Of a stretch of 64,000 nt of DNA, positions 32,579 to 41,398 are shown piece by piece. Both the position numbers and the translations under genes were made by a program. The DNA is taken from assembly GCA_035575925.1 (NCBI GenBank), contig DATLXK010000052.1:1-64000 (forward strand), written 5' to 3'. Position 1 is the first letter of the stretch, and each line of letters starts with the position of its first letter. Source of the stretch: DASWTL01 sp035575925 (GTDB lineage Bacteria > Bacteroidota > Bacteroidia > Sphingobacteriales > Sphingobacteriaceae). The notes beneath the pieces are model-generated. The model made no database searches. It saw only the letters and a program-made list of their open reading frames with translations, and had not been told where the DNA came from.

Positions 32579-32935
32579 CTATCCTCCAACCTTTTTTACC
32601 TTATATCCATCATTTTGGAGTAATAAAGCTACTTTTTCCCTGAAATCTCCCTGTATTATTATCTCCCCATGTTTAACTGATCCGCCAACTCCGCATTTTT
32701 GTTTTAATTTTTTTCCTAATAGTTGCAGATCATTATCTTTTCCTATAAACCCTGTTATAAGCGTTACTGCTTTACCTCCCCGTTGCTTTTTGTCCAATTG
32801 TACTCTCAGATCTTGTTTGCTGGTTTCCAAAGTATCCTGCTCATTTTCAAACGACTCCTGATATTCATGATCAGGATTTGTAGAGAATACTATCCCTTCA
32901 AAGCTGCTGAGCTTTTTAGACTTTTTATCGCTCAT
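32579..32935 (-). CDS. SUI1/eIF1-like translation factor (YciH family)
   Basis: The protein has 118 residues. The C-terminal 75 residues are a SUI1 domain: LDKKQRGGKAVTLITGFIGKDNDLQLLGKKLKQKCGVGGSVKHGEIIIQGDFREKV covers the RGGK and GCGG-like (KCGVGGSVK) motifs. The family is related to eIF1 and binds the small subunit near the P site. Its start overlaps the end of the upstream OmpA-like gene by 11 bases, which couples the two. Confidence 0.88.
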   Translation of the reverse strand: MSDKKSKKLSSFEGIVFSTNPDHEYQESFENEQDTLETSKQDLRVQLDKKQRGGKAVTLITGFIGKDNDLQLLGKKLKQKCGVGGSVKHGEIIIQGDFREKVALLLQNDGYKVKKVGG

Positions 32936-34331
32936 CTTTTCTTTTTACCAATGAAATCTCTACCCTTCGGTTCTTCATACGGCCTTCTTCTGTTCTGTTT
33001 TCCGCTGCAGGATTTAAAAACGCCTTTTCCGATACTCCGTATTTGGTGGGTGATGGACTTATCTTATTCAGAGAGTCCAATACTGCCTGGTTTCTGCGCT
33101 TCGATAAGGCCATATTATAGGCAAGATCACCAATACTATCTGTATGCGCTGTTAATTGCAACTGATATTTGGGGTACAGTTTAACGGCCATTTGTGCTAT
33201 TCCGTTAAGCTTTTGCATTTCAGTTGCGTTCAATTCCGATTTGTCGAAATCAAAATAGATCACAACATTATCTGTAGTAATATTATCTGGCAAAATATCC
33301 TCAAGCTTTTTACCTTCCAATATTTTTTTCGGGTCTATATACTTACTCAGATCTGGATAGTCCACAAATCCGGGCTGAAGCACATCACGCTTTGCAGTAA
33401 AGCTCTGGTCCTGAATAAATACTCCTGAATCATACATATTATCTGAGACATCGGCAATAATTATTTTTAGATGATATTTTTTGTATGGCTGTACATAAGC
33501 TTGTGCGTCAAGTCGTTTAGTGATGCCATCATATTGAAGATTGCGGTACAAATTCTGACTGATGTTACGCATTAAATTAGGATCTGAACGTATCTGTACT
33601 GTTGTATTTGACTTTTGAGGAGGTGTATACGTGAAAAAGTTTTTTATAGCAAATAGTATTCGTCCGGGTAAGGTTCTATAGCGCCTGATAAATTTCTTTG
33701 GCTGAACAGCATCACGCTTAACAACAACCTGCGAAAAAATATTATTATCAATATAATGCTGGGCCTCCGTTTTAAAATTTATAGTGTTAACACTTACAGG
33801 GGTAGTTTTTCCAGGGATGAGGGCAATATTACGATTTGAGATTTCATCAGAAATAAAAAATGCAAAGATATCGTTATATGCCGATCCCACATATTCAGGA
33901 TACTCGTCTGAACCAAACTGATAAGAAAAGCGAATACTGTTATCCATGGGTACAAAATCAAATTCAATGAAACTGATATCGTATAGGTTCTGTTTAACAA
34001 TACGAGAAAGGTCACTGTCTTTTTCAGGTGATTTAATATCGCCGAAAGCCTTTGTATAATTAAAGGTATTATTGGCTCCAGCCACTCCAGAAGCAGTCCC
34101 TGTAGAAATTATCAACCCTTTTTGTACCTGTAAAATGTCTGGAGTGCTGGTGAAAACAGAAACAGCCTGACTATTACCTGAATATTTGATATTTCCAATA
34201 ACCACTCCTTGTCCGCTAAAACTATTTTTCACCCACTGCTCTACTTGTACGGAAGAAGTTTTAATCTGGGCTGTTGTACTGCATATACTTACATACAGTA
34301 TTATGTTTATTGTAAGGGCTAGTCTAATCAT
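32925..34331 (-). CDS. Choice-of-anchor-L plus OmpA-domain outer-membrane protein
   Basis: The protein has 468 residues. An N-terminal signal sequence (about 1-22) is followed by a choice-of-anchor-L domain (about 30-330; FSGQGVVIGNIKYSGN, LIISTGTASGVAGANN, IRFSYQFGSDEYPEYVGSAYNDIFAFFIS) and a C-terminal OmpA domain from about 348 (NVVIYFDFDKSELNATEMQKL, QLTAHTDSIGDLAYNMALSKRRNQAV, RRVEISLVKR). The OmpA part binds peptidoglycan. The N-terminal part resembles secreted surface-protein domains. The combination suggests a cell-envelope anchored protein. Residues 1-22 are hydrophobic with SICSTTA near the cleavage site. Confidence 0.85.
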   Translation of the reverse strand: MIRLALTINIILYVSICSTTAQIKTSSVQVEQWVKNSFSGQGVVIGNIKYSGNSQAVSVFTSTPDILQVQKGLIISTGTASGVAGANNTFNYTKAFGDIKSPEKDSDLSRIVKQNLYDISFIEFDFVPMDNSIRFSYQFGSDEYPEYVGSAYNDIFAFFISDEISNRNIALIPGKTTPVSVNTINFKTEAQHYIDNNIFSQVVVKRDAVQPKKFIRRYRTLPGRILFAIKNFFTYTPPQKSNTTVQIRSDPNLMRNISQNLYRNLQYDGITKRLDAQAYVQPYKKYHLKIIIADVSDNMYDSGVFIQDQSFTAKRDVLQPGFVDYPDLSKYIDPKKILEGKKLEDILPDNITTDNVVIYFDFDKSELNATEMQKLNGIAQMAVKLYPKYQLQLTAHTDSIGDLAYNMALSKRRNQAVLDSLNKISPSPTKYGVSEKAFLNPAAENRTEEGRMKNRRVEISLVKRKDER

Positions 34332-34375
34332 TTTAATATAAGTATGAAAGCAAAAATACTTGGTTAAAGTTTTAA

Positions 34376-35248
34376 CTAGACCAATATACTCAGATTCAAT
34401 GGGTTCACCATTATCTCAATTTCTTTTCCCATAATTTGTGCCTCGCCATCCAAATGAACTACCCCTTCTTCCTCACGTGAGATACGAATACCTTTACCCT
34501 TTACTATTTCAACATATTTGGATTTGTGCGCTGTTTTAATAAACATGTGTATTCCCATTACTGGAAAATGATAAAGTGGAAATGGCTTAATTATACACAC
34601 GTCCAGCAAGCCGTCTTTTAAGGATGCAAAAGGCGAAATATGTGCGTTATTGCCAAATTGGGAAGAATTTGCAATACAAATCATAAATGCTTCCCGCTCG
34701 ATAAATTTCCCGTCGATCTCTAATCTGTACTCCTGATTCTTGTATTGGGAGATTTCATCAAACGCAGTTTTAATGTATCCTTTTAAGCCGCGTGTCCTGT
34801 CTTTAGCAAAAGAAGCACTTATTTGCGCATCAAAACCAAGCCCTGCCATATTGAAAAAATTTTTTCCATTAAACAGCCCCGTATCTATCCGATCTATTTT
34901 TAACCGGTTTAATTGAATTACTGCATCTTTTTTGTTAGTACTAATCTTTAAAGACCTTGCCAGGCCATTTCCTGATCCGCAGGGGATAACTCCCATAATC
35001 TTTTTTGAATTAACTACTGCTGATGCAACTTCGTTAATAGTTCCATCACCTCCAACCGCCACAATAATATCTGTATTGCCTGTAACCGCGGCTGTGGCGA
35101 GAGAATTTGCATGGCCTATAGAAGTAGAAAACTCAAAGCTGGAATCAAATAAATTTTCCGACAGATTCTGTTTGATCACATCAACAATATTTACTTTGCT
35201 TTTGCCTCCGGAAATGGGATTGATGATAAAAAGAATATTCTTTTTCAA
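34376..35248 (-). CDS. Diacylglycerol/lipid kinase (DagK family)
   Basis: The protein has 290 residues and starts at TTG (35248); MKKNILFIINPISGGKS is the expected N-terminus and no in-frame ATG fits. NPISGGKSK near 10-18, IIVAVGGDGTINEVASAVV near 60-78 with the nucleotide-binding GGDGT, and VIPCGSGNGLARSL near 87-100 define the DAGK catalytic domain. The C-terminal part includes KDGLLDVCIIKP and VVHLDGE. It phosphorylates a diacylglycerol- or sphingoid-type lipid; which one is not shown. It is transcribed away from metK. Confidence 0.88.
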   Translation of the reverse strand: MKKNILFIINPISGGKSKVNIVDVIKQNLSENLFDSSFEFSTSIGHANSLATAAVTGNTDIIVAVGGDGTINEVASAVVNSKKIMGVIPCGSGNGLARSLKISTNKKDAVIQLNRLKIDRIDTGLFNGKNFFNMAGLGFDAQISASFAKDRTRGLKGYIKTAFDEISQYKNQEYRLEIDGKFIEREAFMICIANSSQFGNNAHISPFASLKDGLLDVCIIKPFPLYHFPVMGIHMFIKTAHKSKYVEIVKGKGIRISREEEGVVHLDGEAQIMGKEIEIMVNPLNLSILV

Positions 35249-35305
35249 GCAGACAGGTAATTTTTACAAAAATACTTTATAATTTTTCAGAATTTAAAAA
35301 TTGTT

Positions 35306-35313
35306 TACTTTTG
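35306..35313 (+). promoter_or_regulatory. -7 box of the metK promoter
   Basis: TACTTTTG matches TAnnTTTG. Initiation would fall near 35320, a few bases before the first stem of the SAM-II aptamer, so the riboswitch would form the very 5' end of the transcript. No clear -33 TTG is seen at the usual distance. Confidence 0.5.
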
Positions 35314-35326
35314 CCCCAATTAGAAA

Positions 35327-35397
35327 AAAGTGGATCGATTTGCGTTGCCTGCCTAACGGCCGGCAGGATTGCAACCACGTAAAAAAAAGTGCTAAAT
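35327..35397 (+). promoter_or_regulatory. SAM-II (metA-motif) riboswitch upstream of metK
   Basis: The P1 strands GTGG (35330-35333) and CCAC (35375-35378) enclose GATTTG on the 5' side and ATTGCAA on the 3' side. The second part reads CACGTAAAAAAAA then GTGCTAAA (35389-35396). This order of GTGG..GATTTG, TTGCAACCACGT-A-tract and GCTAAA is the SAM-II pseudoknot consensus. An accessory hairpin (CTGCC/GGCAG, 35349-35366) is inserted in the first loop. The aptamer ends 76 bases before the metK ATG. Binding of SAM, the product of MetK, is a sensible feedback signal. Confidence 0.8.
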
Positions 35398-35473
35398 AAT
35401 TACTGATTTTTACTTGCCAAGTCACACATTCCTCCACGGTTCTATTTATTAATTAACTCTTTAATTTAGAATA

Positions 35474-36727
35474 ATGCCGTATTTATTTACCTCAGAATCT
35501 GTATCTGAAGGACATCCTGACAAAGTAGCAGATCAAATTTCGGATGCGCTGATTGATAACTTTTTAGCCTGGGATCCGAACTCCAAAGTAGCTTGTGAAA
35601 CTCTTGTAACTACCGGACAGGTAGTTTTAGCCGGAGAAGTGAAATCTCAGACTTATCTTGATGTTCAAAAAATTGCACGCGAAGTAATCCGTAAAATTGG
35701 TTATACCAAATCGGAATATATGTTTGAAGCGGACTCCTGCGGTGTTTTTTCAGCAATCCATGAGCAATCTGCTGATATAAACCAGGGTGTAGATCGTGTA
35801 AATAAGCAAGAGCAAGGCGCAGGCGATCAGGGAATGATGTTTGGCTATGCTACTAATGAAACTGAAAATTATATGCCTTTAGCGTTGGACCTTGCTCATA
35901 AGATTCTGATTGAACTGGCAGTATTACGCCGTGAGAATGGCGATATCAAATATTTACGTCCCGATGCAAAATCGCAGGTAACTATAGAATACAGTGATGA
36001 TCATAAACCTGTGCGTATTGAAGCTATTGTAGTTTCTACACAACATGATGATTTTGATACTGAAGTTGCGATGCAGAAAAAGATCCAGGACGATATTGTT
36101 TCTATTCTGATACCACGTATAAAAAACCAATTGACTCCGGAGCTTCAGAACCTTTTTACCGACCAGATTAAATACCATATCAATCCTACTGGAAAATTTG
36201 TAATTGGAGGTCCTCATGGTGATACCGGCTTAACCGGACGTAAAATAATTGTGGATACCTATGGGGGCAAGGGTGCTCATGGCGGAGGTGCTTTCTCAGG
36301 TAAAGATCCTTCAAAAGTGGATCGTTCTGCAGCGTATGCAACACGTCATATTGCTAAAAACATGGTTGCAGCGGGAATATGTGACGAAATATTAGTGCAG
36401 GTATCCTATGCAATCGGCGTTAAAGATCCTATGGGGATTTACGTGAATACGTATGGCACCTGTAAATCGGGATTAAACGATGGCGCGATTGCTGAAAAAG
36501 TGGCTCAGATTTTTGATATGACCCCTTACGGAATTGAGACACGTTTAAAATTAAGAAATCCCATTTATTCCGAAACTGCTGCTTACGGCCATATGGGACG
36601 TGTAAATGAAACCGTAACTAAAAAATTTACCAGCGCAAATGGTGAAACAAAAGATGTAGAGGTTGAATTATTTACCTGGGAAAAACTTGATTTTGTAGAT
36701 AAGGTGAAAGCCGCGTTCGGAATATAA
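35474..36727 (+). CDS. metK: S-adenosylmethionine synthetase
   Basis: The protein has 417 residues. FTSESVSEGHPDKVADQISD near 4-23, EQGAGDQGMMFGYA near 115-128 (ATP-binding), FVIGGPHGDTGLTGRKIIVDTYGG near 239-262, and GGGAFSGKDPSKVDRSAAYA near 268-287 (phosphate-binding) are diagnostic. It makes SAM from methionine and ATP in the cytoplasm. It is a single-gene unit with a SAM-II aptamer in its leader and paired hairpins behind it, so it is probably product-regulated. The length is slightly above the E. coli 384 residues. Confidence 0.97.
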   Translation: MPYLFTSESVSEGHPDKVADQISDALIDNFLAWDPNSKVACETLVTTGQVVLAGEVKSQTYLDVQKIAREVIRKIGYTKSEYMFEADSCGVFSAIHEQSADINQGVDRVNKQEQGAGDQGMMFGYATNETENYMPLALDLAHKILIELAVLRRENGDIKYLRPDAKSQVTIEYSDDHKPVRIEAIVVSTQHDDFDTEVAMQKKIQDDIVSILIPRIKNQLTPELQNLFTDQIKYHINPTGKFVIGGPHGDTGLTGRKIIVDTYGGKGAHGGGAFSGKDPSKVDRSAAYATRHIAKNMVAAGICDEILVQVSYAIGVKDPMGIYVNTYGTCKSGLNDGAIAEKVAQIFDMTPYGIETRLKLRNPIYSETAAYGHMGRVNETVTKKFTSANGETKDVEVELFTWEKLDFVDKVKAAFGI

Positions 36728-36733
36728 ACAATA

Positions 36734-36762
36734 GACTCATAAGGATTTAAGCCTTGTGAGTC
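36734..36762 (+). terminator. Hairpin directly after metK
   Basis: GACTCATAAGG and CCTTGTGAGTC form an 11-bp stem (one G-U pair) around ATTTAAG, 7 bases after the metK stop. It is followed by TCTTAACTTTT rather than a pure T-tract. A second hairpin with a clean T-run lies 12 bases downstream. Confidence 0.6.
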
Positions 36763-36773
36763 TTAACTTTTAC

Positions 36774-36807
36774 AAAGCCTTTATCATGAGTTGATAAGGC
36801 TTTTTTT
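36774..36807 (+). terminator. Rho-independent terminator of metK
   Basis: AAAGCCTTTATC and GATAAGGCTTT pair with one bulged T around ATGAGTT, then TTTT. It overlaps the sequence immediately before the NUDIX gene start at 36819. Confidence 0.75.
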
Positions 36808-36818
36808 ATTGATATGAT

Positions 36819-37379
36819 ATGAAGAAATCTGAAGAGAATCCTTGGACTATTACATCAAGCCAGAACATCTATGATAATCCGTGGATCAATGTTACCGAAT
36901 ATCAGGTAATTAACCCCTCAGGTAATACAGGGATTTACGGAAAAGCTCATTTTAAAAATCTGGCAATAGGTATAATCTTACTTGATAATGAAGATAACAC
37001 ATGGTTAGTGGGTCAATACCGTTTCGTGTTAAATGAGTATAGCTGGGAAATTCCGGAAGGAGGAGGATTATTGGGAACTGACCCTCTGGATGCGGCAAAA
37101 AGAGAACTTCTTGAAGAGACTGGAATAACTGCCAGAAGATGGGAAGAAATTCAACGCATCCATTTATCAAATTCAGTATCTGATGAACTTGGCATTCTAT
37201 TCCTTGCCCGGGATCTTACTTTCGGAGATGCTGAACCTGAAGAAACTGAGCAGCTGCAATTATGGAAACTCCCTTTTGATGAAGCATACCAAATGGCTGT
37301 AAACGGCCAAATTACAGATTCCTTAAGTATTGCAGCAATTTTCAAAATTAAACTGTTAAAGATAGAAGGTAAATTATAG
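36819..37379 (+). CDS. NUDIX hydrolase (ADP-ribose pyrophosphatase-like)
   Basis: The protein has 186 residues. The Nudix box GGGLLGTDPLDAAKRELLEETGI lies near 77-99 and fits GX5EX7REUXEEXGU apart from a Thr-Asp at the first Glu position (GTDPLDAA). Upstream is VGQYRFVLNEYSWEIPEGG, the layout of ADP-sugar/GDP-sugar diphosphatases (NudF/NudK-like). It probably hydrolyses a nucleotide sugar such as ADP-ribose; substrate is not defined. It starts 12 bases after the metK terminator and is 38 bases from the next gene. Confidence 0.85.
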   Translation: MKKSEENPWTITSSQNIYDNPWINVTEYQVINPSGNTGIYGKAHFKNLAIGIILLDNEDNTWLVGQYRFVLNEYSWEIPEGGGLLGTDPLDAAKRELLEETGITARRWEEIQRIHLSNSVSDELGILFLARDLTFGDAEPEETEQLQLWKLPFDEAYQMAVNGQITDSLSIAAIFKIKLLKIEGKL

Positions 37380-37417
37380 CTCATGAGTGAATTATCATAT
37401 TTGTATAATTTAGTAAA

Positions 37418-38152
37418 ATGAAGAAACTTCTTGGTACTATTTTTACGCCTGTTCATTATCTGTACTGGGCAATTATATTATCACTGTTTCATCCCATTCA
37501 ATGGCTAAGCTTAAAATTTGGGGGATATAGCGCACATAAAAGATCTGTTGATATCATGAACTTTTTCCTGATTGGGTCTTACTATATCCAGGGAAGCACT
37601 GTTATCTTTAAAAATCTGCAGATTTTACCTGAAAACAGGCCGATTATTTTTATTTCTAACCATCAAAGCATGTATGATATTCCGCCCTTGATATGGCATT
37701 TAAGAAAATATCACGCTAAGTTTATTTCTAAGATTGAGCTGACTAAAGGCATTCCCAGTATTTCTTTTAATCTTAAACATGGCGGAGGTGCTAATATTGA
37801 TAGAAAAGATAGTAAACAAGCTGTTGTTGAAATATTTAAACTAGCAGAACGCATGAAGGCTCACAACTGGTCTGCAGTGATATTTCCCGAGGGTACCCGG
37901 TCAAGAAATGGAAATTTAAAACCTTTTGCGATTGGAGGAGTTGCTACCATCCTAAAGAAGGTTCCTCAGGCCCTAATTGTTCCGGTTGCTATTACAGGAG
38001 CGTGGAAATTAATTAAATATGGCACTTTCCCGTTAAGTTTCGGCGAAAAATTGACCTGGACGGTATTAGATCCTATAGAGCCCGGTGACAGAAATATCGA
38101 AGAACTGGTTATTGAGGCAGAACAATCAATAAAAATGGCATTAAATCAATAG
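37418..38152 (+). CDS. Lysophospholipid (1-acylglycerol-3-phosphate) acyltransferase
   Basis: The protein has 244 residues. The acyltransferase motif I NHQSMYDIPPL near 79-89 gives H-x4-D, and motif III FPEGTRSRNG near 151-160 is present. KFGGYSAHKR and KIELTKGIPSISFNLKHGGGANIDRKD fill the other conserved blocks. A hydrophobic N-terminus (about 5-30) anchors it at the inner membrane. It acylates lysophosphatidic acid in phospholipid synthesis. It is convergent with the response-regulator gene 9 bases later. Confidence 0.88.
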   Translation: MKKLLGTIFTPVHYLYWAIILSLFHPIQWLSLKFGGYSAHKRSVDIMNFFLIGSYYIQGSTVIFKNLQILPENRPIIFISNHQSMYDIPPLIWHLRKYHAKFISKIELTKGIPSISFNLKHGGGANIDRKDSKQAVVEIFKLAERMKAHNWSAVIFPEGTRSRNGNLKPFAIGGVATILKKVPQALIVPVAITGAWKLIKYGTFPLSFGEKLTWTVLDPIEPGDRNIEELVIEAEQSIKMALNQ

Positions 38153-38161
38153 CCATATTAC

Positions 38162-38890
38162 TCAGATATTCTTAGTTTCAATCAGCTTAAAAAAATGCTC
38201 ACGATGGGTATCTCCTATCGGGATTATTTTATCTGAAATAAAGATTCGGCTTCTTTCTATACTCTCAATTTTATCTAAAGAAATGATGTACGATTTATGT
38301 ACACGGACAAATTTGCCTGCAGGCAACACCTCTTCCATCTTCTTCATATTTTGAAGTGTTATAACACGCTCAGTGTGTGTGAATATGGATATATAGTCTT
38401 TTAACCCTTCAATATAAAGGATATCATCCAAATATATTTTTTGAATTTTATGCTCGGTTTTAATAAAAATAAAATCATTGACACTGCTGACCGGCGCAGA
38501 AATAACCTCAGGTATAATAACGGATGCCTGATGGCCGGTTTGTAGCTGCAGCACTTTATGCACTGCTTTGTAAAACCTGTCAAAAGCTATGGGTTTTAAC
38601 AAATAATCTACTACATCCAGCTCATAGCCATCCAAAGCATACTGGGGATACGCCGTAGTAAGAATTACCTGGCATTTACCGTTAATGATCTTCAGAAACT
38701 GAATACCTGTTAGCTCCGGCATTTGAACGTCAAGGAAAACAAGGTCAATATGATCCTGCTGTACCATAGCAAGCGCTTCGATAGGATTTGTTGTAGTTTT
38801 CACTAACTCAAGCGAAGGTATCTTACCGATATAATCAGTAAGAATATCAAGCGCAAGGGGTTCATCATCAACAACCAGACAGCGTATCAT
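38162..38890 (-). CDS. LytTR-type response regulator
   Basis: The protein has 242 residues. The receiver domain (about 1-125) includes CLVVDDEPLALDIL and DLVFLDVQMPELTG with the phospho-acceptor Asp near 54, plus TAYPQYALDGYELDVVDYLLKP. The C-terminal LytTR DNA-binding domain (about 135-240) reads FIFIKTEHKIQKIYLDDILYIEGLKDYISI, RVITLQNMKKMEEVL and VHKSYIISLDKIESI. It lies 1 base after the histidine kinase stop and is almost certainly its partner. Targets are unknown. Confidence 0.93.
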   Translation of the reverse strand: MIRCLVVDDEPLALDILTDYIGKIPSLELVKTTTNPIEALAMVQQDHIDLVFLDVQMPELTGIQFLKIINGKCQVILTTAYPQYALDGYELDVVDYLLKPIAFDRFYKAVHKVLQLQTGHQASVIIPEVISAPVSSVNDFIFIKTEHKIQKIYLDDILYIEGLKDYISIFTHTERVITLQNMKKMEEVLPAGKFVRVHKSYIISLDKIESIERSRIFISDKIIPIGDTHREHFFKLIETKNI

Positions 38891-38891
38891 A

Positions 38892-39911
38892 TTATAAATC
38901 TATAGATAATTTAGCAGTATAAAAACCATCATTATGAGTTATATCCAGGGTATATTTTTCAGGATACAACAAATCTAAACGACGTCTGACATTGGACAGG
39001 CCTATACCTCCGGTAACGTCTTTATTCTGAACACTGGTTTTATTCTCAATCATAAAAATAAGGCGTCCAATATCAATAACAATATTAATTTTAATAGGAT
39101 TTTCGGGATCGGTTATAACGCCATGTTTAAATGCGTTTTCAACAAAAGAAATTAATACAAGAGGTACAATTTGTTGATGTACGTTACTACCCTCGATATT
39201 CAATTGCACATAGAAATCGCTTTTAAAGCGTAATTTTTGCAGTTCTATAAAATTTTCCAGATAACGTATTTCTTTACCCAGATCAACCCTAGGATCGTTG
39301 CTTTCGTATAACATATATCGCATAATCTCTGAAAGCTTTAAAATGGCTTCGGGTGTTTTCTCGGATTTTTGGTACGATAAAGAATAGATATTATTCAGGC
39401 AGTTGAATAAGAAATGGGGATTAATTTGTGAACGTAGAAAGGCCAGTTCGGCAATAAGTTTTTCGTTTTCCAAACCTCTGCGCTCCTTTTCATTTACAAA
39501 CCAGTCCATCATAAATTTGATGGCCGTACTCATAAAAACAAAGAACCCGCTTACAAATAATGTACTTAAAAAATAATCTCTCAGGTTTACATTATATACT
39601 GCTGCTTTAGGACCACGCACCAACAAAAATTCTTTAAAAATTATAGCAATTCCGGTTTTTGCAAAGCCAAAAGCAATAATCAAAACCAGAATACTGATCG
39701 CGCAGGCCCAATATCTTCGTGCATTTAAAAATGTTGGAAGAATTAGCAGGTAATTGATATAAAATATCAAAATATTTATCAGGCCATAATAACCAAAGAT
39801 CACAATAGTCTGGTATCGGACACTTTGTCCACGGGTAGCTATTACCATAATAACCGCAATGAGTGCGGTCCAGATAATGCCGTGCAGGAATATCTTTTTA
39901 AAAATATTCAT
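38892..39911 (-). CDS. LytS-type sensor histidine kinase
   Basis: The protein has 339 residues. Four hydrophobic segments in the N-terminal 145 residues form a membrane sensor. The His-kinase domain has LRSQINPHFLFNCLNNIYSLSY near 160-181 with the phospho-accepting His in NPHFLFN, the N-box VLISFVENAFKHGV, and the G-box GGIGLSNVRRRLDLLY. It has no extracellular sensor domain. It signals to the adjacent LytTR regulator. The signal is not known. Confidence 0.92.
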   Translation of the reverse strand: MNIFKKIFLHGIIWTALIAVIMVIATRGQSVRYQTIVIFGYYGLINILIFYINYLLILPTFLNARRYWACAISILVLIIAFGFAKTGIAIIFKEFLLVRGPKAAVYNVNLRDYFLSTLFVSGFFVFMSTAIKFMMDWFVNEKERRGLENEKLIAELAFLRSQINPHFLFNCLNNIYSLSYQKSEKTPEAILKLSEIMRYMLYESNDPRVDLGKEIRYLENFIELQKLRFKSDFYVQLNIEGSNVHQQIVPLVLISFVENAFKHGVITDPENPIKINIVIDIGRLIFMIENKTSVQNKDVTGGIGLSNVRRRLDLLYPEKYTLDITHNDGFYTAKLSIDL

Positions 39912-40110
39912 AAATAAAAGTACATGTCAATCCCCTTTTTAGTCATCGCTTTAGACGAACCGCCAATTTCCATCTGCAAACAGGCACATTGAATACATAA
40001 ACTGTTCACGTATTATAATTAGTCATTGGTCTTGAATTTAGCCCGCTTGGTCTAATAGATTTATTAAAGAAAATTATTGGGGCTTACTTTATACCATCAA
40101 ACTAACAGAA

Positions 40111-40290
40111 ATGAAAAAACTTACCAACCTAATATCCCCATTTATCATGATGCTGGTACCTGTATTTTTGGTAATTGGATTGTTAATACTTAACCGGGGT
40201 ACAGAGATGCCAGCTAAAAAAATTGAAGCCGGCACATCTTTCCAGGCTCCTTCATTTAAAGTGATGGTACGGTCTATTTTAAGTGTTTAA
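40111..40290 (+). CDS. 59-residue membrane peptide of unknown function
   Basis: The frame runs ATG 40111 to TAA 40288-40290: MKKLTNLISPFIMMLVPVF, then LVIGLLILNRGTEMPAKKIE and a tail TSFQAPSFKVMVRSILSV. One strong transmembrane helix (about 9-28) carries a basic N-terminus and a C-terminal tail that may face the periplasm or the cytoplasm. An ACAGAA stretch precedes the ATG. Codon usage looks coding-like and the frame fills the gap between divergent neighbours, facing the glutaminyl cyclase gene. I do not recognise the family, and it could be non-coding. Confidence 0.55.
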   Translation: MKKLTNLISPFIMMLVPVFLVIGLLILNRGTEMPAKKIEAGTSFQAPSFKVMVRSILSV

Positions 40291-40317
40291 GGCGTATTTA
40301 ACTTTTAGAACGTTATA

Positions 40318-41388
40318 TTAGTTAACAATCGTTGCGTTATTCTCTTTCTTAATAAGCTTTATATGGAATAGTTTATTCCATTTTTTCCCCGTTACAAACA
40401 ACCGCTGAGTTTTAATATCATAGGCAATTCCATTGAGAACTTCTCCGAATGTAAACCTTTCTGAAGGATAGATGCCTGCCAAATCAATCTCTCCGGTTAC
40501 AGCGCCTGTGGCGGGATCAATAATGATAATCTTATCTTTTGTATAAAGATTCGCATAAAGCGCTCCATCAATAAATTCCAATTCATTTATTGAATCTACG
40601 GGGCCATTCTTATCAAAAACCTCTATAAATCCCTCCTCATTATAAACATGAGGATTAAGCAGCCAAATCCTATTCGTACCGTCGGATTTATATATTTTCT
40701 TTCCATCATAGGCCAAACCCCATCCCTCCACGCTTTCTTCATAGGAAAACTCACCTGATTTTTTAAAAGTAGCCTTATCATAAACAAAACCAATTTTATC
40801 CTGATAGGTAAGCTGAATGATTTTATCACCTATAACTGTAAGCCCTTCAGCAAAGATATCGCCACTCAAATCCAGTTTTTTTAAAACTTTTCCACTTAAC
40901 GGATCTACCGTTCTTAAACTGGAGCCTCCCAGGTCAGCCTTGCCGCCATCGCTTTCATAAAAAACCCCATCGTGAAACTCTAAACCCTGTGTGTAAGATG
41001 TAGTATCATGCGGATAAGATTGAACTACCTGATAAGTAAATCTCTCTGGCTCAATACCAGAATGGAGAATAAAATTCGACGTAATCTCCTGCACATCTCC
41101 ATTCTTATAAATTTTTGCTGTAATAAGCCGGTTGCCAAGCCTAAGTTTTGCAGTGTTTATGTTTACTGATGAGGTATCTTTCTTTCGCTCAATTACAGTT
41201 GAATCAATCATATATACCACAGAATCGATTTTATTACTTTTAAAATCTAATTTTAACTTAAGCCCTTTATTTGAGTGTACGGTTGAGCCAATTTCAGGAG
41301 TTATAAAAGATACATTATCTTCAGATTTATCCTGCTTGCATGAACTAATAATCATAATAAATAATAAAGCAGCAAGACATTCTTTCAT
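40318..41388 (-). CDS. Glutaminyl-peptide cyclotransferase
   Basis: I choose ATG 41388 (MKECLAALLFIMIISSCKQD, 356 residues). A longer frame to 41424 runs into the yraN gene. The N-terminus is a lipoprotein signal with the lipobox Cys at about residue 17. The beta-propeller body matches the bacterial/plant-type QC family: SYPHDTTSYTQGLEFHDGVFYESDGG near 135-160, LDLSGDIFAEGLTVIGDKIIQLTYQ, VEGWGLAYDGKKIYKSDGTNRIW, and NELEFIDGALYANLYTKDKI. It would convert N-terminal Gln to pyroglutamate on exported proteins. The start lies 10 bases before the yraN stop codon boundary. Confidence 0.87.
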   Translation of the reverse strand: MKECLAALLFIMIISSCKQDKSEDNVSFITPEIGSTVHSNKGLKLKLDFKSNKIDSVVYMIDSTVIERKKDTSSVNINTAKLRLGNRLITAKIYKNGDVQEITSNFILHSGIEPERFTYQVVQSYPHDTTSYTQGLEFHDGVFYESDGGKADLGGSSLRTVDPLSGKVLKKLDLSGDIFAEGLTVIGDKIIQLTYQDKIGFVYDKATFKKSGEFSYEESVEGWGLAYDGKKIYKSDGTNRIWLLNPHVYNEEGFIEVFDKNGPVDSINELEFIDGALYANLYTKDKIIIIDPATGAVTGEIDLAGIYPSERFTFGEVLNGIAYDIKTQRLFVTGKKWNKLFHIKLIKKENNATIVN

Positions 41389-41398
41389 AAAAAATAAC

